DNA of 64,000 nucleotides from contig NZ_JH719942.1 of NCBI RefSeq assembly GCF_000275825.1, positions 3,699,298 through 3,763,297 of the forward strand, in the 5' to 3' direction. The notes under the pieces are model-generated. The model was not told where the DNA came from and searched no databases. It saw only the letters and a program-made list of their open reading frames with translations. The position numbers and the translations under genes are program-made. Shown one piece after another: positions 55,401 to 62,373 of this stretch; the first letter of the stretch is position 1, and each line of letters opens with the position of its first letter. The DNA comes from Saprospira grandis DSM 2844 (GTDB lineage: Bacteria; Bacteroidota; Bacteroidia; Chitinophagales; Saprospiraceae).

Positions 55401-56957
55401 GTGACGGTGGTCCTCGATGGCCCACAACCCACAAGCAATGACCCACTTTGTGAGGGCCAAACGCTAACGCTTTTTGCCAACCCACCAGCTACTGGCTTTA
55501 ACTACAATTACCAATGGACCGGCCCCAACGGCTTTAGCTCTACCCTAGCCAACCCGACTAGAAGTAATATGCAAGCCGCCGATGAAGGCTTCTATATCGT
55601 AACGATTAGCCCGCAAGGTGCTCCTGGTTGCTCTTCTACCGATAGTGTGTTTGTAGATATGAATGTAGTACCGCCTCCCGTTGTTGCCGTAAATGCTCCG
55701 CTTTGTGCCACCGGCCAAGCTGTATTTACCCTAGATAACCCCGGCGATTATAGCGGGACGAACTTTGACTATCAATGGTTCTTTAACGGAACTTCTATTG
55801 GTCCAAATAACGATACCCTGATCATCAATAATATCGATACCGCCAATTCTGGCGATTATACGATGATTATTACTGTAGATGGTTGCCGCGATACTTCTGC
55901 CGCCCCCTTGGCCGTAGTCGTTAATCCGCTTCCGCTAGCCTTTACGCCTTTGGCAAGCACGCCTTGCCAAGATAGTACCCTAGATCTAGATGCTAATCCA
56001 GATCCCGCTTCTACTTATACTTACCAATGGACCGGCCCCAACGGCTTTAGCTCTACTTTAGGTACGCCCAGTATTAGCCCCGCTGGCCTAACCGCCGCAG
56101 GTAGCTATACCGTTACGGTTACCGACCAAAATAGCTGTACCGCTACTGGCTCAGTTACCGCTAGCATTATTCCTACTCCACAAACGCCTAGCTTGTCTTT
56201 CAATGAGCCGCTTTGTTTGGATGATGTCCTAGAATTGACCGATAGCACCATCTATAACCCCTCTGCGGTTTATAATTGGTTCTTGGCCGATAGCAGTACG
56301 CAACAAAACTTTATGGGCCAGTTGGTGGTGGTCGATGCTCTTGAAGGATTCTATAGCTTGTCGGTAACGGAAAATGGTTGCCCCTCTCGCCTAGATAGTA
56401 TTGAGGTGCTCTATGAACCCGCCCCCGATGCCCTAGATGATGCCTTTACACTCAATTTCCGCGACTCCATCACGGGAATGGATGTGACAATCAATGATGC
56501 CGTTCGACCAAATGCTAGCGTTCAATTGGTCAATCCACCACTACACGGAATTACTCAGCTCAACAGCAATAATACCTTTGATTATGTGCCCGATCGCCTC
56601 TATTTTGGTATCGACTCTTTCACTTATGAGGTTTGTGACGCTACTTGTCCCACCATCTGTGATACGGCCCTAGTGGTCCTCGATATCCAATATGAAGAGC
56701 GCTGCCTCATGCCGAATGGTCTTTCTCCAAACGGCGATGGAATCAATGACGAGATCTTTATTGTCTGCGATGAAGAGTATCCCAATATGCAAATCCGCAT
56801 TTACTCTCGCTGGGGCAATATGGTCTATGAAGGCGAACCTACCGGCTTTAATGGCCAGTTCAAGGGCTCCGACCTACCCGATGGTACCTATTTCTATATC
56901 CTAGATTATGGAGACGGCACTGACCCCTCTACCGGATATATTATTATTCATCGATAG
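46434..56957 (+). CDS. Giant HYR-repeat adhesin with T9SS/gliding C-terminal domain
   Basis: This 3507-residue protein has a signal peptide (to about VWGQ, residue 29) and a P-domain-like region (about 35-190, including GGTVDLSDIGFELVSPTG and GSWTLNVIHDGG). A diverged unit is followed by 32 HYR-like repeats of about 75-95 residues. Typical repeat text is APTAICQNIDVYLD, DNGS-DNC, NTVxLxVxD and GNxDSCQAxVTV, with about four Cys each. Ig/PKD-like domains (near 3000-3280) and a cadherin-like unit (FDYVPDRLYFGIDSFTYEVC) come next. The end is a CHU_C/type B sorting domain (GLSPNGDGINDEIFI, IYSRWGNMVYE). It is probably exported by the type IX system and displayed on the surface for adhesion or prey capture. 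Codon choice shifts along the gene. Confidence 0.93.
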   Translation: MSNRPLQQLIILAVFCLSAVSIPLTVWGQTVQRCVTGNTVTASGTASSGAVIFSSPGDFAPGQQIADVEVELTWSVVPNACGSGVGGTVDLSDIGFELVSPTGTVVRLVQTAAQGGATYSGATAVNSLVTTFAFGGAVQGASPAAGTYAAAQSLSAYWGENPAGSWTLNVIHDGGGSSPVCVENLCIQLSACTPGSLAALCQATASVALDASGNHSYEFIDVDNGSDTTCYLQSAVFSPATASCTDVGAGLVTVQMTLTDRLGNSDFCFTDVTVQDVTAPEIDACTAYPSVWDTIYLDNTGVGAYDAAAAIVATDACGVSNELVSQQVNFPFTFGPVRNFDCSNKGTNNIFFQAADPSGNVQTFGPINGCRARVVVFDTIAPTALCQDTTVYLDNTGNATIDGSFIDDGSNDICTPSNLLQYQVNGATTVTYNASNIVASPNNVTLTVVEAQSAAQGGSNTATCSALVTVLDTTVPTAICRNLTIDLDPAGNATLLADSVGILSTDNSGSPLSFSYSGGATTVSYDCSNLGINTVTIIVADPSGNLDSCTATITVRDTTAPTVICQPATIYLDNNGQASLAATDVDNGSSDVCDPSPTLLIDGQATLNYGCGQLGAGNTVTLTVEDASANIDSCQSVVTVLDTVAPVANCQNITVYLDASGQVLVNAADVNNTGTPSSDNCGIVNEYINNQASLSFDCSAVGAVQTVSYLVEDASGNLDSCQADITVLDTLAPAAICQNISVSLDPVSGQVVVNAADIDNGSSDNCPAFVLRINGQTAVTYDCSQLGNNTATLVIEDASGNLDSCQAIVEVLDQTAPDMQCQASISLPLDASGQATVVPADIDNGSTDNCTVLNLTVNGQPSLSFDCTQLNNNTVWLIGTDGSSNVDSCSTIVNVQDTTSPVAQCLNIDAYLDAVGLATVVPADVDDNSTDNCAIINYTVNNGGQVNFSCTDIGAQTVTLEVTDANANANSCAATVTVRDTFAPDALCRTRPLNVSLNPSGQVAVLATSIDSASTDNCGTTNLQLNGAGQVNFDCDDLGSNTVNLVVSDNAGNADSCTATVVVNDNQFPLALCQADTAILDQNGEATLYPIDIIDPASGDNCAIVDSTINNAASQLYDCSSLTILTGTPVLATLEITDAAGNPSSCQSQITVLDTIAPNAICRNITVVLNSTGQAVVSGTDIDGGSTDNCAITTYFIDGANSVTYGCADIGTNSAQLIVEDASGNRDTCTATVTVTDNQLPRALCQNITVYLDINGQAVVNAVDIDGGSSDNCSPITLLINNQPSFTYTCAQAGLTVNAQLSVEDPSGNVSFCTAQVTVRDTIAPQANCNSPIDIFLNSSGTATVTAAQVNGGSTDNCGVTAVSLSGSNTQTFDCSQIGVNTVTLIVRDAAANVDSCVATINVSDQLAPTADCRNILAYLDNNGQVVVSTSDVDNGSDDNCGTPALSFLNGLDTVIYSCANLGSPNLLSLVATDSTGNADTCQSLVTVLDTLAPVARCQNISVQLDAVTGQVTVQAIDVDAGSTDNCGTLSYLINGQNSLSYDCSSLGQDTVTLSVTDGQGLISSCQAIITVEDLTPPTMQCQNINAYLDASGSVTILPSDIDNGTSDNCGLLSLTINRQASVSVSCAVAGPNVFTLYATDVNGNEDSCQAIVTIIDTIAPTAICQNIDVYLDINGDARVLPSDIDNGSNDNCTIVNYLINGSSFVDYTCLEIGSNTVSLVVEDAAGLQDSCQATVTVHDTLPPTMVCRTPLFRNLDNNGQLVIQYFTLDNGSNDACGIQNYALSQDTFDCSHIGANTVMLYATDFNGNTDSCSSTLNIQDATAPMASCQNVQLLLDSSGTVVLYPQQLDDGSTDNCAVAYFEVNNQDSLILDCTNIGSQFLTLTVYDSSNIQASCFSNVTVFDSMPPVAVCQSITVQLDAAGNVTVGATDLDGGSTDNCAINSILFDDGTASRSFDCSQLGANTANIVVTDANGNRDTCSAIITVEDVTDPIASCQAATVYVDANGLAQIDPAVIDNNSSDACGIDSMVVSPAQLNCSNIAAPVSVTLTVFDPSGNSNSCTTNLVVQDTLPPTMICQNATVYVDQNGFVNVPASVIDGGSIDACGPVSLAINGASNQIYTCDSLGLRTAILTATDIYGNSDTCQAQLTVLDTVAPDAICRAPFEAFLDGNTGLATVQAPQADSASSDNCSLDPSSYLLNGQTALTFDCTDAGTNQNVVLTVTDSSGTSSTCSTEIIVRDTTAPVANCRATLSVNLDAINGLATVNASTLNNNSTDVCAPPLSYLINGQPSYQYSCSEIGNNTATLTVTDPTGNFSTCTTQVTVNDVTSPNAQCNFNVQVQLDTSGQLVVQGIDLDNGSSDNCGVTTYLINGQASQTFDCSNIGNTLVTLTVQDSSGNPSSCSSVVNVQDTIAPVAVCPTTPVDVYLDSSGIVQVAAATIDSASYDNCGIQTYLINNTSAQSYTCQNIGLNGATLIVRDPSNQQASCAVDVNVLDTIAPLAICQDVTVTLNATTGQGTVDATSLDNGSTDNCGINSYQINGQAQASFDCSNAGVNVVTLTVTDNQGTTSQCLSNVTVVDNSQPTISCTNGNVYLDLNGDVSVLPTDFATGNDACGILSWTIDSLPQRLYDCSAIGQTFQDTIRASDPSGNTASCLTQITVLDTIAPQANCRNITVQLDSFGNVNIAAVQMDNNSNDNCSITTYLINNQPSISFNCADTGQNIATLTVVDPAGNRDSCQATITVEDNIAPVVICQNITVQLNANGTVTVPATSVDNGSSDACGPLSYTINGQTAITYNCTNIGSNQVQLEVIDANGNASTCQATITVEDNLAPAVSCQAFTLYLDNGGNGTVRPVDVVDMSNSSDNCSIFAYTVNGSTTGVNYSCADIGQDTVMVIATDFSNNADTCYAAVTIVDTTAPVVNCNNILVNLTASGVDTLSAQQLGVNTNDACGIDTVLISPQVITCADIGVVPVTVTAIDVNGVSSTCISDVTVVLDGPQPTSNDPLCEGQTLTLFANPPATGFNYNYQWTGPNGFSSTLANPTRSNMQAADEGFYIVTISPQGAPGCSSTDSVFVDMNVVPPPVVAVNAPLCATGQAVFTLDNPGDYSGTNFDYQWFFNGTSIGPNNDTLIINNIDTANSGDYTMIITVDGCRDTSAAPLAVVVNPLPLAFTPLASTPCQDSTLDLDANPDPASTYTYQWTGPNGFSSTLGTPSISPAGLTAAGSYTVTVTDQNSCTATGSVTASIIPTPQTPSLSFNEPLCLDDVLELTDSTIYNPSAVYNWFLADSSTQQNFMGQLVVVDALEGFYSLSVTENGCPSRLDSIEVLYEPAPDALDDAFTLNFRDSITGMDVTINDAVRPNASVQLVNPPLHGITQLNSNNTFDYVPDRLYFGIDSFTYEVCDATCPTICDTALVVLDIQYEERCLMPNGLSPNGDGINDEIFIVCDEEYPNMQIRIYSRWGNMVYEGEPTGFNGQFKGSDLPDGTYFYILDYGDGTDPSTGYIIIHR

Positions 56958-56972
56958 GCCTGCTGCCAATAG

Positions 56973-57009
56973 AAAAAAGACCACTACGCTTTAGTAGTGG
57001 TCTTTTTTT
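56973..57009 (+). terminator. Terminator after the adhesin gene
   Basis: AAAAGACCACTAC and GTAGTGGTCTTTT form a perfect stem with a T run. Confidence 0.9.
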
Positions 57010-57037
57010 ATGCCCAAAAACAGACAAATGATAGGGC

Positions 57038-57156
57038 TTTGGGGCCTCCCGCAGCAAGCTGCGGGCGCTACGTTCGGCAGCTCGCTATTCGCTCGGCCCT
57101 GCGGCGCTTGCAGCGCCTGGGTCTGCGGCTGCGCCGCACTGCCTACCATCGCTAGG
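57038..57156 (+). repeat. GC-rich palindromic element R21 (subtype C)
   Basis: It starts TTTGGGGCCTCCCGC and ends CCATCGCTAGGCC, followed by a GCCTAGGGGCGCCTAGGGC tail. Confidence 0.82.
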
Positions 57157-57207
57157 CCGCCTAGGGGCGCCTAGGGCCAAGGCCCTAGGCTTCTCAGTTT
57201 TATGGAC

Positions 57208-58155
57208 CTAAAACAGCTTTTTGCTCCTAAAGAAGAGGACCAAAATAATAGAAATAAGCACCGCAATGCCCATTAAGGCCCAAAAGGCATTGGGATGCTG
57301 CATCATGGGCAAACTGACGTTCATCCCATAAAAACTGGCCACCAAGGTAGGCACCATCAACACAATGGTAATGACGGTGAGCCGCTTCATGACTTCATTC
57401 AAATTATTAGAAATCATAGAGGCTAGGGCCTCCATGGTGCCCCCCAAAATATTGGAGTAAATATGGGCCATCTCCAAGGCTTGGCGGTTATCAATGAGGA
57501 TGTCCTCAAAGAGGTCTTCTTTTTCCTCATCGCCCCGAATACCCAAAAAATTGGTCCGCTGGATCTTACTCATCAACTGATTGATGGTGGTGAGCTCGGT
57601 AACAAAATAAACCAACGACTTTTCTAAATTGAGCAACTTCTTGAGGTCCCGATTTTTAGAAGATTCATAAACCTCTTGCTCCACCACATTTCTACGGACG
57701 TTAATATCTTTGAGGCAGCGCAAATAGGCATAGACGTTTTGTTCCAAAATTTGCAAAACAAATAAGGAGGGGTCCATAGGATCAAAGTCCTTGACCTTTT
57801 GGCCCAAAAAGCTCTGCAAGACCGAGTTTTCATAAGAAGAAATGCTAATAAAATAGTCGGGGGTCCAGATCAGGCCCATGGGCACCGTAATATAAAGGGT
57901 GCGCTCTTCGGTGCTATGGTCATTGAGCACTGGCGTATTTAAGATAATGAGCTTGGCCTCATCGCTAAACTCGAAACGGGTCCGTTCATCAATATCCAAA
58001 GGGTCGGTCAGATAATCGAGGTCTAGCTCTAGCTCTTCGGCTAGGGCTTCTATGCTGGCAATATTGAAGGGCGGCGAAATATTGACCCAGCAGGGGGCCT
58101 GCATTTCGTTGAGCTCTTGCAATTTTCGGTCTTCTAGGCGGTAATAACGAATCAT
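57208..58155 (-). CDS. corA: CorA family magnesium/divalent cation transporter
   Basis: This 315-residue protein matches CorA. A large cytoplasmic domain (about 1-245) with a long helical segment is followed by two C-terminal membrane helices. The first ends in the signature YGMN at about residue 276, and the second is near ALMGIAVLISIILVLFF. It should form a pentameric Mg2+ channel. Some type III CRISPR loci use CorA-type effectors, but this gene has the ordinary form and is not in an operon with cmr1, so housekeeping transport is the better reading. Confidence 0.92.
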   Translation of the reverse strand: MIRYYRLEDRKLQELNEMQAPCWVNISPPFNIASIEALAEELELDLDYLTDPLDIDERTRFEFSDEAKLIILNTPVLNDHSTEERTLYITVPMGLIWTPDYFISISSYENSVLQSFLGQKVKDFDPMDPSLFVLQILEQNVYAYLRCLKDINVRRNVVEQEVYESSKNRDLKKLLNLEKSLVYFVTELTTINQLMSKIQRTNFLGIRGDEEKEDLFEDILIDNRQALEMAHIYSNILGGTMEALASMISNNLNEVMKRLTVITIVLMVPTLVASFYGMNVSLPMMQHPNAFWALMGIAVLISIILVLFFRSKKLF

Positions 58156-58302
58156 TTGGTCACATTTTTCAGAAGCTCCAAACTTACAATAAACTTTAGG
58201 CTCTAGCTTATTTACCCATTACTTTTTAAACAAGTTTTAAGGAAAAGCCCAAATTTTTAAATACATAGAATAGTTTGTACTTTTAGCTAGTTGTTTTCTT
58301 TG

Positions 58303-58477
58303 CTTAGGCGGCCAAGCCGCCGCCAAGGCGCACAGCGCCTCGGCTGAGGGATGGACAGCAGTGGCCGAAGGCCAGACCCAGCTTTTTTGAGCAAAGCGAA
58401 AAAAGCGCAGGGCCGAGCGAATAGCGAGCTGTGAAACAGCCCGACCCGAGCCGAAGGCGAGGGGCAGCCCCAAAAAA
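58303..58477 (-). repeat. GC-rich palindromic element R22 (subtype B)
   Basis: In plus coordinates it runs through GGCTGAGGGATGG to GAGGGGCAGCCCCAAAAAA. Its end lies 32 nt before the start of the TlpA-like gene. Confidence 0.84.
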
Positions 58478-58508
58478 GAATCAAAAAAAATCAGTAAAAA
58501 AAAGATAG

Positions 58509-59882
58509 ATGTCAAAAAGTTGGATGTTTTTGCTCCTACTGCTTGCGGGTGGTTTGAGCGCACAAAAAAAAATGAGTTTGGAAGTGGAGCTAGCCGCTGA
58601 TTGTGAGCTAGAAAATTTGCAGCTCTTTCAGTGGACCGGCACGCAGGTGGAGCCTTTTAGTGCGATGGAGCTGACGAGCTCGAAATCGGCCAAACGCTAT
58701 AGTTATACTGGGGCTTTGGAGGAAGGAAACTATTATTTGGGGACCTCGCTCAACCAGATGCGGCCGCTTTATTTGGGCAATGAAAAAAAGGTAATTTTGA
58801 CGGGCGTCTGTGAAGATATTAACGCCTATGAAATAAAAAAATCGAAGACGAATCAGGCTTTTGTGGCCATGTTGGATAGTATTCAGGGGCAAACTTCTAG
58901 TTTTTTCGCCCTAATTTCGGCTTACAAGCAAAACGTAAATGAGCCCAAAGTGCTAGCGGATTTGGATAAAAAGCTGGAGGCTTTGGATTATCGCCGCAAG
59001 TCATATTTGCTGGAATTGAAGAAGGAGCAGCCCGAATTGGCTAAAATTGTGGGCTTGTATACCTATTTGTCTTATCAGAATAATAAAAGTTCGGCGGAGC
59101 AAAGAGAGGGCGATTATTTGGCCCAAACTTATTTTCAGTTTACGGACCTTTCTGATGGGACCTTCAAGCGGATTCCCTTCTTTTATGAGGCGATTAAAAG
59201 CTATGCGACTAATGTGAGTCGGGTGGGCTTATCGGCGGAAGAAGTGCAGGCTTATTTGGACAAAACTTTGGATGCGGTGGGGCAGGAGAGTCCTCATCAT
59301 CAATCGGCTTTGTTGGGCGTGGCCTTTGGCTTGTTGTCGGCTCAGCAAAAAGAATTATTTGTGCAATATGCCGAGCGTTACCAGAAAATTCATGGCGGAA
59401 AATCGGAAGTATTGGATAATTTTATTCAGCAGCAGATCATTCAGGTTCGTGGAGCGGCTCCTATTGGTGGTTTGGCGCCTGATTTTGAGGTAGCTACGCC
59501 AGAGGGCAAAATGCTCAAGTTATCGGATTTGCGCGGCAAAGTGCTATTGGTTGATTTTTGGGCCAGTTGGTGTGGTCCTTGTCGCCGCGAGAACCCGAAT
59601 GTGCGCAAAGTTTATGAAAAATATAAAGACCAGGGCTTTGAAATTTTGGGCGTTTCCTTGGATAATAATCGGGATCGTTGGCTCAAGGCCATTGAAAAAG
59701 ATCAGTTGACTTGGCATCATGTTTCTGATTTGAAGGGCTGGAGTTCTGGACCGGCAAAACTATATGGCGTTCGGGGCATTCCCTTTACCCTTTTATTGGA
59801 TGCAGAGGGCCGAGTATTGGCCAAAAATTTAAGAGGGCCAGCATTGGAAGCGAAGTTGGCTGAACTTTTTGAAAAAAAATAG
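58509..59882 (+). CDS. TlpA/ResA-like thiol-disulfide oxidoreductase with N-terminal DUF4369-like domain
   Basis: This 457-residue exported protein has a signal peptide (to about GLSAQ, residue 19) and a beta-rich N-terminal domain of the DUF4369 type found in Bacteroidota. A helical middle follows, then a C-terminal thioredoxin fold with the active site WASWCGPCRRE (Cys355, Cys358) and cis-Pro in RGIPFTLLLD. It likely reduces or isomerises disulfides outside the cytoplasm. The next gene starts one base after its stop codon, which implies an operon with the ABC ATPase. Confidence 0.92.
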   Translation: MSKSWMFLLLLLAGGLSAQKKMSLEVELAADCELENLQLFQWTGTQVEPFSAMELTSSKSAKRYSYTGALEEGNYYLGTSLNQMRPLYLGNEKKVILTGVCEDINAYEIKKSKTNQAFVAMLDSIQGQTSSFFALISAYKQNVNEPKVLADLDKKLEALDYRRKSYLLELKKEQPELAKIVGLYTYLSYQNNKSSAEQREGDYLAQTYFQFTDLSDGTFKRIPFFYEAIKSYATNVSRVGLSAEEVQAYLDKTLDAVGQESPHHQSALLGVAFGLLSAQQKELFVQYAERYQKIHGGKSEVLDNFIQQQIIQVRGAAPIGGLAPDFEVATPEGKMLKLSDLRGKVLLVDFWASWCGPCRRENPNVRKVYEKYKDQGFEILGVSLDNNRDRWLKAIEKDQLTWHHVSDLKGWSSGPAKLYGVRGIPFTLLLDAEGRVLAKNLRGPALEAKLAELFEKK

Positions 59883-59883
59883 G

Positions 59884-60522
59884 ATGTTTCAATTTTCAAA
59901 TTTAATTCCGCTCCCCTTAGCCGAAAAAGATTTATCGAGCTCTGAAGTTTGGGGTTGTGATTGGGCCCTAGCCGAGGGCACTGCTTATTTTTTGGAGGCG
60001 CCATCGGGGAGAGGCAAAACCACATTTCAGCATTTGCTCTATGGTTTGCGTCAGGATTATAGCGGTCAGATTTCATGGAAAGGCCAAGATATTCGACAAT
60101 TTTCTGCGGAAGATTGGGCCGTTTTGCGGCAAAAGGAATTGGCCATTATTTTTCAGGATTTGCGTTTGTTTCCCCAGCTCAGCATGGCCGAAAACCTCAT
60201 CCTCAAGCAGGAATTGAATCCCGCCATGGATCTGGACCAACTCAAAGCTGCTGCTGAAGAACTGGACATGATGGAGCATTGGGATCGGCCCACGGGCCTC
60301 TTATCTTATGGGCAAAAGCAGCGGATTGCGATCATTCGTGCGCTCAGTCAGCCGTTTTCTCTTTTGTTGATGGATGAACCCTTTGCGCATTTGGATCAAG
60401 AAAATATTCGCCGGGCTTGCCAACTGATTCAGCGCCGTTGCGAGGAAGAAAAGGCCAGCTTTTTAATTGCCAGTTTGGGCGACGATTATTTTTTGAACTA
60501 CGACAAAACCATTCGCCTTTAG
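59884..60522 (+). CDS. ABC transporter ATP-binding protein (LolD-like size)
   Basis: This 212-residue ATPase has Walker A APSGRGKTT (residues 39-47), Q loop IFQDLRLFP, signature LLSYGQKQR and Walker B LLLMDEPFAHLD. The short length and order resemble LolD/FtsE-type ATPases. Its permease is not in the window. The ATG at 59884 lies one base after the previous stop codon. The usual ABC H-loop His is not obvious: the expected region reads FLIASLGDDYF. Confidence 0.88.
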   Translation: MFQFSNLIPLPLAEKDLSSSEVWGCDWALAEGTAYFLEAPSGRGKTTFQHLLYGLRQDYSGQISWKGQDIRQFSAEDWAVLRQKELAIIFQDLRLFPQLSMAENLILKQELNPAMDLDQLKAAAEELDMMEHWDRPTGLLSYGQKQRIAIIRALSQPFSLLLMDEPFAHLDQENIRRACQLIQRRCEEEKASFLIASLGDDYFLNYDKTIRL

Positions 60523-60528
60523 GGGCTT

Positions 60529-60564
60529 GCGGCAGGAGAACAAAAGTTTTTCTGCCGCTTTTTT
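60529..60564 (+). terminator. Terminator after the ABC ATPase gene
   Basis: GCGGCAG and CTGCCGC form a stem with an AT-rich loop, followed by six T residues. Confidence 0.7.
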
Positions 60565-60575
60565 AAGCCAAGAAA

Positions 60576-61196
60576 ATGAACTATTTAGATATAGAAAATT
60601 GGAACCGAAAAGAACTTTTTGATCATTTTCGGAAATTTCAGGACCCCAGTTTTGCGCTAACGGTAGAGATGGACCTGACAAAAACCTATGCAAGGAGCAA
60701 GGCCGAAAAGCAATCCATTTTTTTGTTGTATTTGCATGCTTGTCTGCGCGCCATCAATCAAATAGAGCCCTTAAAATATCGGATAGAAGGCGATCGGGTC
60801 CGAATTTACGAGCGCATAGATGTTTCGGCCACCATTGCTCGGCCCGATCAGAGTTTTGGTTTTTCTTATGTGGAGTATACAGAGGATTTTTCGCTTTTTT
60901 CGCAGCGTTTTCGTTTAGAAAAAGAGCGGATATTTAATTCGCGCAATTTATTTCCGCCTCGGAGCAGTTTGGGTTGCATTTATTGTTCTGCTGTTCCTTG
61001 GCTGCATTTCAAGGCGCATAAAGAGCCCTTTATGGGCGACAAAGACATGAGTGTTCCGCATTTATCTTTTGGTAAAATTTTGCTGCGGGGCGAAAAAATG
61101 ATCATGCCCTTGGCCATCAGCGTCAATCATGCTTTGCTCGATGGCTATCATATTGGGCAATTTATAGAGCGCTTTCAATTATTTTTGGATCAGTAA
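60576..61196 (+). CDS. Chloramphenicol acetyltransferase-like protein
   Basis: This 206-residue protein has the CAT fold. The N-terminal segment WNRKELFDHFRKFQDPSF and the strand YRIEGDRVRIYERIDVSAT are typical. The catalytic His lies in the late motif SVNHALLDGYHIGQF (HxxxDG), with FPPRSSLGCIYCSAVPWLHF before it. It transfers acetyl or another acyl group from CoA to a hydroxyl acceptor. Many chromosomal CAT-like proteins do not act on chloramphenicol, so resistance should not be assumed. Confidence 0.9.
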   Translation: MNYLDIENWNRKELFDHFRKFQDPSFALTVEMDLTKTYARSKAEKQSIFLLYLHACLRAINQIEPLKYRIEGDRVRIYERIDVSATIARPDQSFGFSYVEYTEDFSLFSQRFRLEKERIFNSRNLFPPRSSLGCIYCSAVPWLHFKAHKEPFMGDKDMSVPHLSFGKILLRGEKMIMPLAISVNHALLDGYHIGQFIERFQLFLDQ

Positions 61197-61197
61197 T

Positions 61198-61290
61198 TTT
61201 TGGGGCCTCCGCAGCTTTGCTGCGGCGCTACGCTTTGGGGCTCGCTGTTCGCCCGACCCAAGCGAAGCGCAGGGGCAGCCCCAAAAAAAA
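61198..61290. repeat. Chimeric GC-rich palindromic element R23
   Basis: The left half is a subtype C left end in plus orientation (TTTTTGGGGCCTCCGC to CTCGCTGTTCGC). The right half is a subtype B left end in minus orientation (GGGGCAGCCCCAAAAAAA). It therefore has two GGGGC ends and no far end. It begins 2 nt after the stop codon of the CAT-like gene. Confidence 0.8.
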
Positions 61291-61450
61291 CAGAAAAAAA
61301 TAAAATATTCTAGATAGGCTGGACAGCTACTTCCTTTTTTGTGAAAAAGAAAGGCAAAACTTGCTTTTTTTGGTTTGGAAAGTTAATTTGGGGGAACCTA
61401 AAGACAAAATAGATAAATCGTGCGAAAAAATATTTATACATAATATAATT

Positions 61451-61488
61451 GGGCTAGTCGAAGTATGTGCTTCGGCCAGCCCTTTTTT
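61451..61488 (+). terminator. Hairpin with T run just upstream of cmr1
   Basis: GGGCTAGTCGAAG pairs imperfectly with CTTCGGCCAGCCC and is followed by seven T residues, 22 nt before the cmr1 ATG. It may insulate or attenuate the operon. Confidence 0.6.
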
Positions 61489-61509
61489 TGTAGCAAAAAC
61501 TAAAAGCTT

Positions 61510-62358
61510 ATGCACAGAATCACTTTTGAATGCGAGACCATTACGCCCATGTTTATGGCTGGGGCCGATGGAAAAACGCCAGAGCTTCGAGCGCCAAGTA
61601 TAAAAGGGGCGCTGCGGTTTTGGTGGCGCGCACTTAATGGGCATTTGGAGTTGGAGGAGTTGAAGGAGAGGGAAAAAGCTTTGTTTGGATCTACAGCTGG
61701 AAAATCTGCTTTTTTGCTAAGAGCTAGTTTGATAGGAGACGAAAAAATAGCAAGTTATAAAATGTTGCCTCATCGAGAGCGGTCTTTTAGAGCGGAAGCC
61801 TTTTCGCCTAGGCAGAAATTTACCGTGACGATTTCGGCTAGGGATGAAAAAGTGTTTTCTTCTATCAAGAAGGTTTTTTTATTTCTGTCTATAGCAGGAG
61901 GATTAGGAAAGCGAGCAAGAAGAGGGTTTGGGAGTTTTTTTGTGGAAAATCAAGGTTATTCACTTTTAACATTAGAAGATGTTTGGGGAATCTGTTTTTC
62001 AGATGCAGAATGGGAGCAAGAATTTACTTTTAATAGAAATTATGCAGAGGAGATTGTGAAAAAAAATAAAGGCAAAGCGGCTTATGGCTTTTTGAAAAAG
62101 ATTACATTTGGTTTTCCGGACCGCTTAGCATTGAAAAAAATAGGTCAGAGCACACATGACTTAAAACATGAATACAAATGGGATTATGCTAACATAATGG
62201 GCAGCGGAAAACCTCGTTTTGCTTCTCCTATGTATACTTCTGTAAGTAAGGAATTTGCCCCTGTGATTACGGAATTGGCTTGTTTTCCTGAAAGAGGGAC
62301 TGTAGATTTATATTTAAAGAGAGAAGTATTTGATAACTACAGAAAGGATGTACTTTAA
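61510..62358 (+). CDS. cmr1: Type III-B CRISPR RAMP protein Cmr1
   Basis: This 282-residue protein matches Cmr1. It opens with MHRITFECETITPMFMAG, followed by the RAMP signature APSIKGALRFWWRA (residues 29-42). The Gly-rich loop GGLGKRARRGFGSF is at 130-143. Cmr1 sits at the head of the Cmr effector complex and helps recognise the 3' end of the target RNA. No other cmr gene is seen before the window ends. The next gene is an ATPase 15 nt downstream. The whole stretch is AT-rich relative to the window, suggesting transfer. Confidence 0.88.
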   Translation: MHRITFECETITPMFMAGADGKTPELRAPSIKGALRFWWRALNGHLELEELKEREKALFGSTAGKSAFLLRASLIGDEKIASYKMLPHRERSFRAEAFSPRQKFTVTISARDEKVFSSIKKVFLFLSIAGGLGKRARRGFGSFFVENQGYSLLTLEDVWGICFSDAEWEQEFTFNRNYAEEIVKKNKGKAAYGFLKKITFGFPDRLALKKIGQSTHDLKHEYKWDYANIMGSGKPRFASPMYTSVSKEFAPVITELACFPERGTVDLYLKREVFDNYRKDVL

Positions 62359-62373
62359 AAGCAGTTTAGGTTA

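Noticed and set aside
57208-58155. CorA as a type III CRISPR signalling effector
   Set aside because: It is the ordinary CorA form with YGMN, is on the opposite strand and is separated from cmr1 by four other genes.
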